From: an uncultured Gammaproteobacteria bacterium
GTDB lineage: Bacteria; Pseudomonadota; Gammaproteobacteria; Steroidobacterales; Foliamicaceae
Assembly (NCBI GenBank): GCA_951828235.1
Contig: OX639965.1
Coordinates: 2,166,212 to 2,230,211, forward strand
Length of the DNA: 64,000 nucleotides
Direction of reading: 5' to 3'
Each line of letters starts with the position of its first letter. The stretch's first letter is position 1. Both the position numbers and the translations under genes were made by a program. Shown piece by piece: positions 63,501 to 64,000 of the stretch. The notes under the pieces are model-generated. The model ran no database searches and was not told the DNA's origin. It worked only from the letters and a program-made list of their open reading frames with translations.

Positions 63501-64000
63501 CATGTTTTCTATGTGCTTTGGGACGACCTGGCATTGCTGCGCGACGCGCTGACCAGCGCGATCGAGTGGGCCGGTCAGTGGAAAACAGTTACAGGCACTG
63601 CGCTAGCGGAAAGACTGGCTTCCCGGTCGATTGCCGCCACGCAGGTCGGCTTGCGGCTGGACCTGCTGGAGGTGTTCTGCGAACTGTGGAAGCAGGGGCG
63701 GGGGAAGCCGATGGGCCGGGACGCGCTGACAGACAGTGGGGCTTTGAGCGGGCGTTACCGTGATGATGTAGTTGAGATCGCAAGGGAACTCGATGGAGAC
63801 CCGGAGCGGCTTCTTGGAGAGCTGACAAGCCGCAAAGATCAACGTCTAAAGGGATTTCGCAGCAACAGCGTTGAGCAGCTGCGCAACTACCTGATCGAAA
63901 ACGAATACCTCGACGACCGCCCGGTGCTCGCCGAAAGCGAACTGCGGCTTCGGTGTATGGCTTCTCCGGCTGCCAACCATCTTTCGGACGGCGTCGCCAC
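60573..64000 (+). CDS. SbcC/Rad50-like (YhaN-type) AAA ATPase with membrane hairpin, right end cut by window
   Basis: The frame from ATG 60573 is open to the window edge (1142 codons). Walker A is IFGPNGIGKSS (residues 30-40). Two long coiled coils flank a central membrane hairpin at about residues 405-450 (WPWLLLAIAIFLAGAALAYL), as in Bacillus YhaN. The signature ELSDGTRAQ is near residue 831 and Walker B LPLFLDEALDQSD near 858. After the ATPase (end about 920) a further 220 or more residues continue, with an EQHVFYVLWDD segment and a helical tail (LTSRKDQRLKGFRSNSVEQL). YhaN proteins usually end soon after Walker B, so this extension is unusual. It partners the SbcD-like gene. Confidence 0.86.
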   Translation, partial: MILKRLTINRLPGVSKPFEIKAAGPGIHVIFGPNGIGKSSIGRAVEGLYWSDRGSSHKTSVSGVFEWGGDTWRGERQGPNGHWRRGGEGNASPSLPPSHNYRCFFLNLRDLVDPSLEGTEDIASEIRRQTAGGFDLHDIGSGLFSPVTPHTKRQGRRSFNAARDNVQKEEGKQHDLQRRVDRLDHFKDKLEEAKAAASRIAHVERAIGLAGRRGELSGIEEQLAALPGALARLTGQERENVRKHEEGLTQLEERARKLERELQEAREERKKSGLADPLEKADLATWRDNADELGRIEQTLEAARTEREKARNRLASSLAAIGGEDVDHAQLSLPDRRKLFEFLRASHSHKTQVHAIREQLGVLKSADPTRNGEHDIEKIRSAAAALRSWLRVPQTESPAIRLRRRWPWLLLAIAIFLAGAALAYLVDPLLALIAAVGPGISLAALFPGGESGFKRKRQEEQERYKQLGLEEPVQWYASSVESALLRLESKISALERARDRDVERKRLEQQLKDLAEGESDLEIRRQDLKAALGLKSLPPDAELVDFARALDDLRLARREHEASTGEVERQESRHTGLLAQLADTLERYGEPRPAGAAEARARVNNLVDRNSRLETALYGERNAKPRLDQNAHDRDSIRALIDGIYATAGLDAGDAGGLASLLEKLPQHRKLTRRKDKLESQIESDREELDRVGESELSEQDSQSLERLKSELSKAASQESQLHKEIAEVNAEVKQTRDGADMQNLIAVREETRARLREVRDAALFAKAGKFLIEEVEQEYEQSRMPRVFERARDHFSRFTFLNYELQLEKGKGIPRLFAVESRGGQRREIDELSDGTRAQLLLAARIAFAEEVEQGKVLPLFLDEALDQSDPQRFEAIVRSLGRIAHEQGRQIFYLTSDPLDVDRIRHALSRDGREPAEPIDLGLIRTGAESVSGPEALRVPPAPKVPAPDGLTPEAYGALLRVPAFRPALGFAEQHVFYVLWDDLALLRDALTSAIEWAGQWKTVTGTALAERLASRSIAATQVGLRLDLLEVFCELWKQGRGKPMGRDALTDSGALSGRYRDDVVEIARELDGDPERLLGELTSRKDQRLKGFRSNSVEQLRNYLIENEYLDDRPVLAESELRLRCMASPAANHLSDGVA

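Overview
The window looks like the chromosome of an uncultured, GC-rich gammaproteobacterium. Typical gammaproteobacterial housekeeping pieces are present (a divergent metG/mrp pair, now separated; scpA-scpB-rluB; yciB-bolA; an RnfB-like ferredoxin). They sit among many accessory catabolic genes: four TonB-dependent receptors, 2-oxoglutarate dioxygenases, VOC proteins, alpha/beta hydrolases and several transporters. No rRNA, tRNA or CRISPR array was recognised. Genus-level placement is not possible from the sequence alone.

Layout. 0-3 kb: a one-carbon demethylation module (methyl-THF:corrinoid methyltransferase and an MttB-like methyltransferase with two small accessory proteins). 3-21 kb: TonB receptors interleaved with a TPR-sulfotransferase, a BCCT betaine-type transporter, a TauD-like dioxygenase, an alpha/beta hydrolase, a two-gene VOC operon, a SAM methyltransferase and a flavoprotein. 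21-29 kb: a peptide/nickel-type ABC importer (binding protein, two permeases, fused double ATPase) divergent from a class V aminotransferase and an M24 peptidase. 29-36.6 kb: Alternative Complex III (actA, B1, B2, C, D, E, F), whose middle genes carry a dense cluster of single-base indels. 36.7-38.6 kb: a lower-GC islet with HigBA, a GIY-YIG-like protein and an IS1595 transposase fragment. 38.7-41.2 kb: RnfB-like ferredoxin and metG. 41.6-48.5 kb: YajG-like lipoprotein, M2 dipeptidase with POT transporter, yciB-bolA, an alpha/beta hydrolase and a PhyH dioxygenase. 48.5-54 kb: a TonB receptor and two tandem GPH transporters. 54-55.5 kb: an IS3-family element. 55.5-58.8 kb: mrp, scpA, scpB, rluB. 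58.9-64 kb: an orphan antitoxin-like gene and a two-gene SbcD/SbcC-like (YhaO/YhaN-type) system running off the right edge.

Working together. The left half reads as import and breakdown of methylated amines and small organic acids or peptides: outer-membrane receptors, inner-membrane carriers, then demethylases, oxygenases, peptidases and transaminase. Alternative Complex III would pass quinol electrons to a terminal oxidase that is not in the window.

The non-coding story is unusual. A dispersed palindromic REP-like family (at least seven copies) and three long perfect inverted-repeat elements sit between and partly inside genes. They supply a start codon, two stop codons and part of a signal peptide.
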